Below are positions 5,577-5,652 of a stretch of 5,652 nucleotides of DNA, piece after piece. This DNA is from Coriobacteriales bacterium. GTDB taxonomy: Bacteria; Actinomycetota; Coriobacteriia; Coriobacteriales; QAMH01. The notes below the pieces were generated by a model. It searched no databases. It was not told where the DNA came from and was given only the letters and a program-made list of their open reading frames with translations. Made by a program: the position numbers and the translations under genes. The first letter of the stretch is position 1; each line of letters starts with the position of its first letter. Where the stretch lies: assembly GCA_024408695.1 (NCBI GenBank), contig JAKSUU010000079.1, positions 1 to 5,652 on the forward strand. The letters are read 5' to 3'.

Positions 5577-5652
5577 ATGCATTTCGACTTTATTTCGGTT
5601 GTACCAGATGTTTTTGATAGCTATATGCAGTCTTCTGTTATAGGTAACGCTG
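5577..5652 (+). CDS. trmD: tRNA (guanine-37-N1)-methyltransferase TrmD, N-terminal fragment
   Basis: Only the first 25 codons lie in the window, reading MHFDFISVVPDVFDSYMQSS and onward. This matches the TrmD N-terminus (family pattern M-x-F/I-D-hydrophobic-x-T/S-x-F/V-P-E/D-x-F, then a helix with an S-I/V-hydrophobic element). TrmD uses S-adenosylmethionine to methylate N1 of G37, next to the anticodon of a set of tRNAs, preventing +1 frameshifts; the SAM-binding trefoil knot would lie beyond the edge. The ATG follows the rimM TAG with no gap, so translation is very probably coupled. There is no strong Shine-Dalgarno. Gene order rpsP-khpA-rimM-trmD supports the call. Confidence 0.92.
   Translation, partial: MHFDFISVVPDVFDSYMQSSVIGNA

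Noticed and set aside
1..5652. Search for a mobile element, CRISPR array, phage or defence system, tRNA or rRNA
   Set aside because: No terminal inverted repeats with transposase, no spaced direct-repeat array, no integrase, no tRNA cloverleaf and no rRNA-like stretch could be seen. All coding space is taken by housekeeping-type genes.

Overview
The window is an ordinary-looking stretch of a bacterial chromosome. It is clearly A+T rich, uses the standard code (TGA and TAA act as stops), and is densely packed with genes. Gene content and protein style suggest a low-GC Gram-positive-type organism, most likely an actinobacterium-like lineage such as Coriobacteriia. The pointers are a MurJ of the 'LPNMIYEL ... 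QFPYGV' type and a ribosomal protein S16 with a long Ala/Glu-rich tail. This placement is an inference from remembered families; it could be wrong and was not tested by any search.

Left part, minus strand: a TTG-initiated 459-residue membrane transporter of the ion-transporter superfamily (Na+/H+ antiporter NhaD-like, CitMHS_2 type; 1025-2404) is followed 51 bases downstream by a DUF1846/UPF0371 protein of unknown function. That protein starts at 973 and runs off the left edge, so only its first 324 residues are visible. The two genes may form one transcription unit.

Centre: a 90-base divergent intergenic region (2405-2494) separates the transporter from murJ, the lipid II flippase gene of peptidoglycan synthesis (2495-4117, plus strand). 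This gap holds a palindromic ATTATAAT that supplies a perfect TATAAT -10 box on both strands, so a bidirectional promoter is plausible.

Right part, plus strand: the classic small-subunit assembly/translation operon rpsP - khpA - rimM - trmD (4246 to the right edge). It encodes S16, a KH-domain RNA chaperone, the 16S processing factor RimM and the first 25 residues of tRNA (guanine-37-N1)-methyltransferase. The genes get progressively tighter: 68 bases between rpsP and khpA, with possible RNA structure; 3 bases between khpA and rimM; and zero bases between rimM and trmD. This suggests translational coupling. Ribosome assembly (S16, RimM), RNA chaperoning (KhpA) and tRNA reading-frame maintenance (TrmD) are made together, as in many bacteria.

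I saw no mobile element, CRISPR array, tRNA, rRNA or attachment site, and no convincing new biological system. The points most worth checking are the bidirectional -10, the DUF1846 gene of unknown function with its internal DNA repeat, the repeat-built S16 tail, the rpsP-khpA intergenic structure, and MurJ substitutions at positions essential in E. coli.
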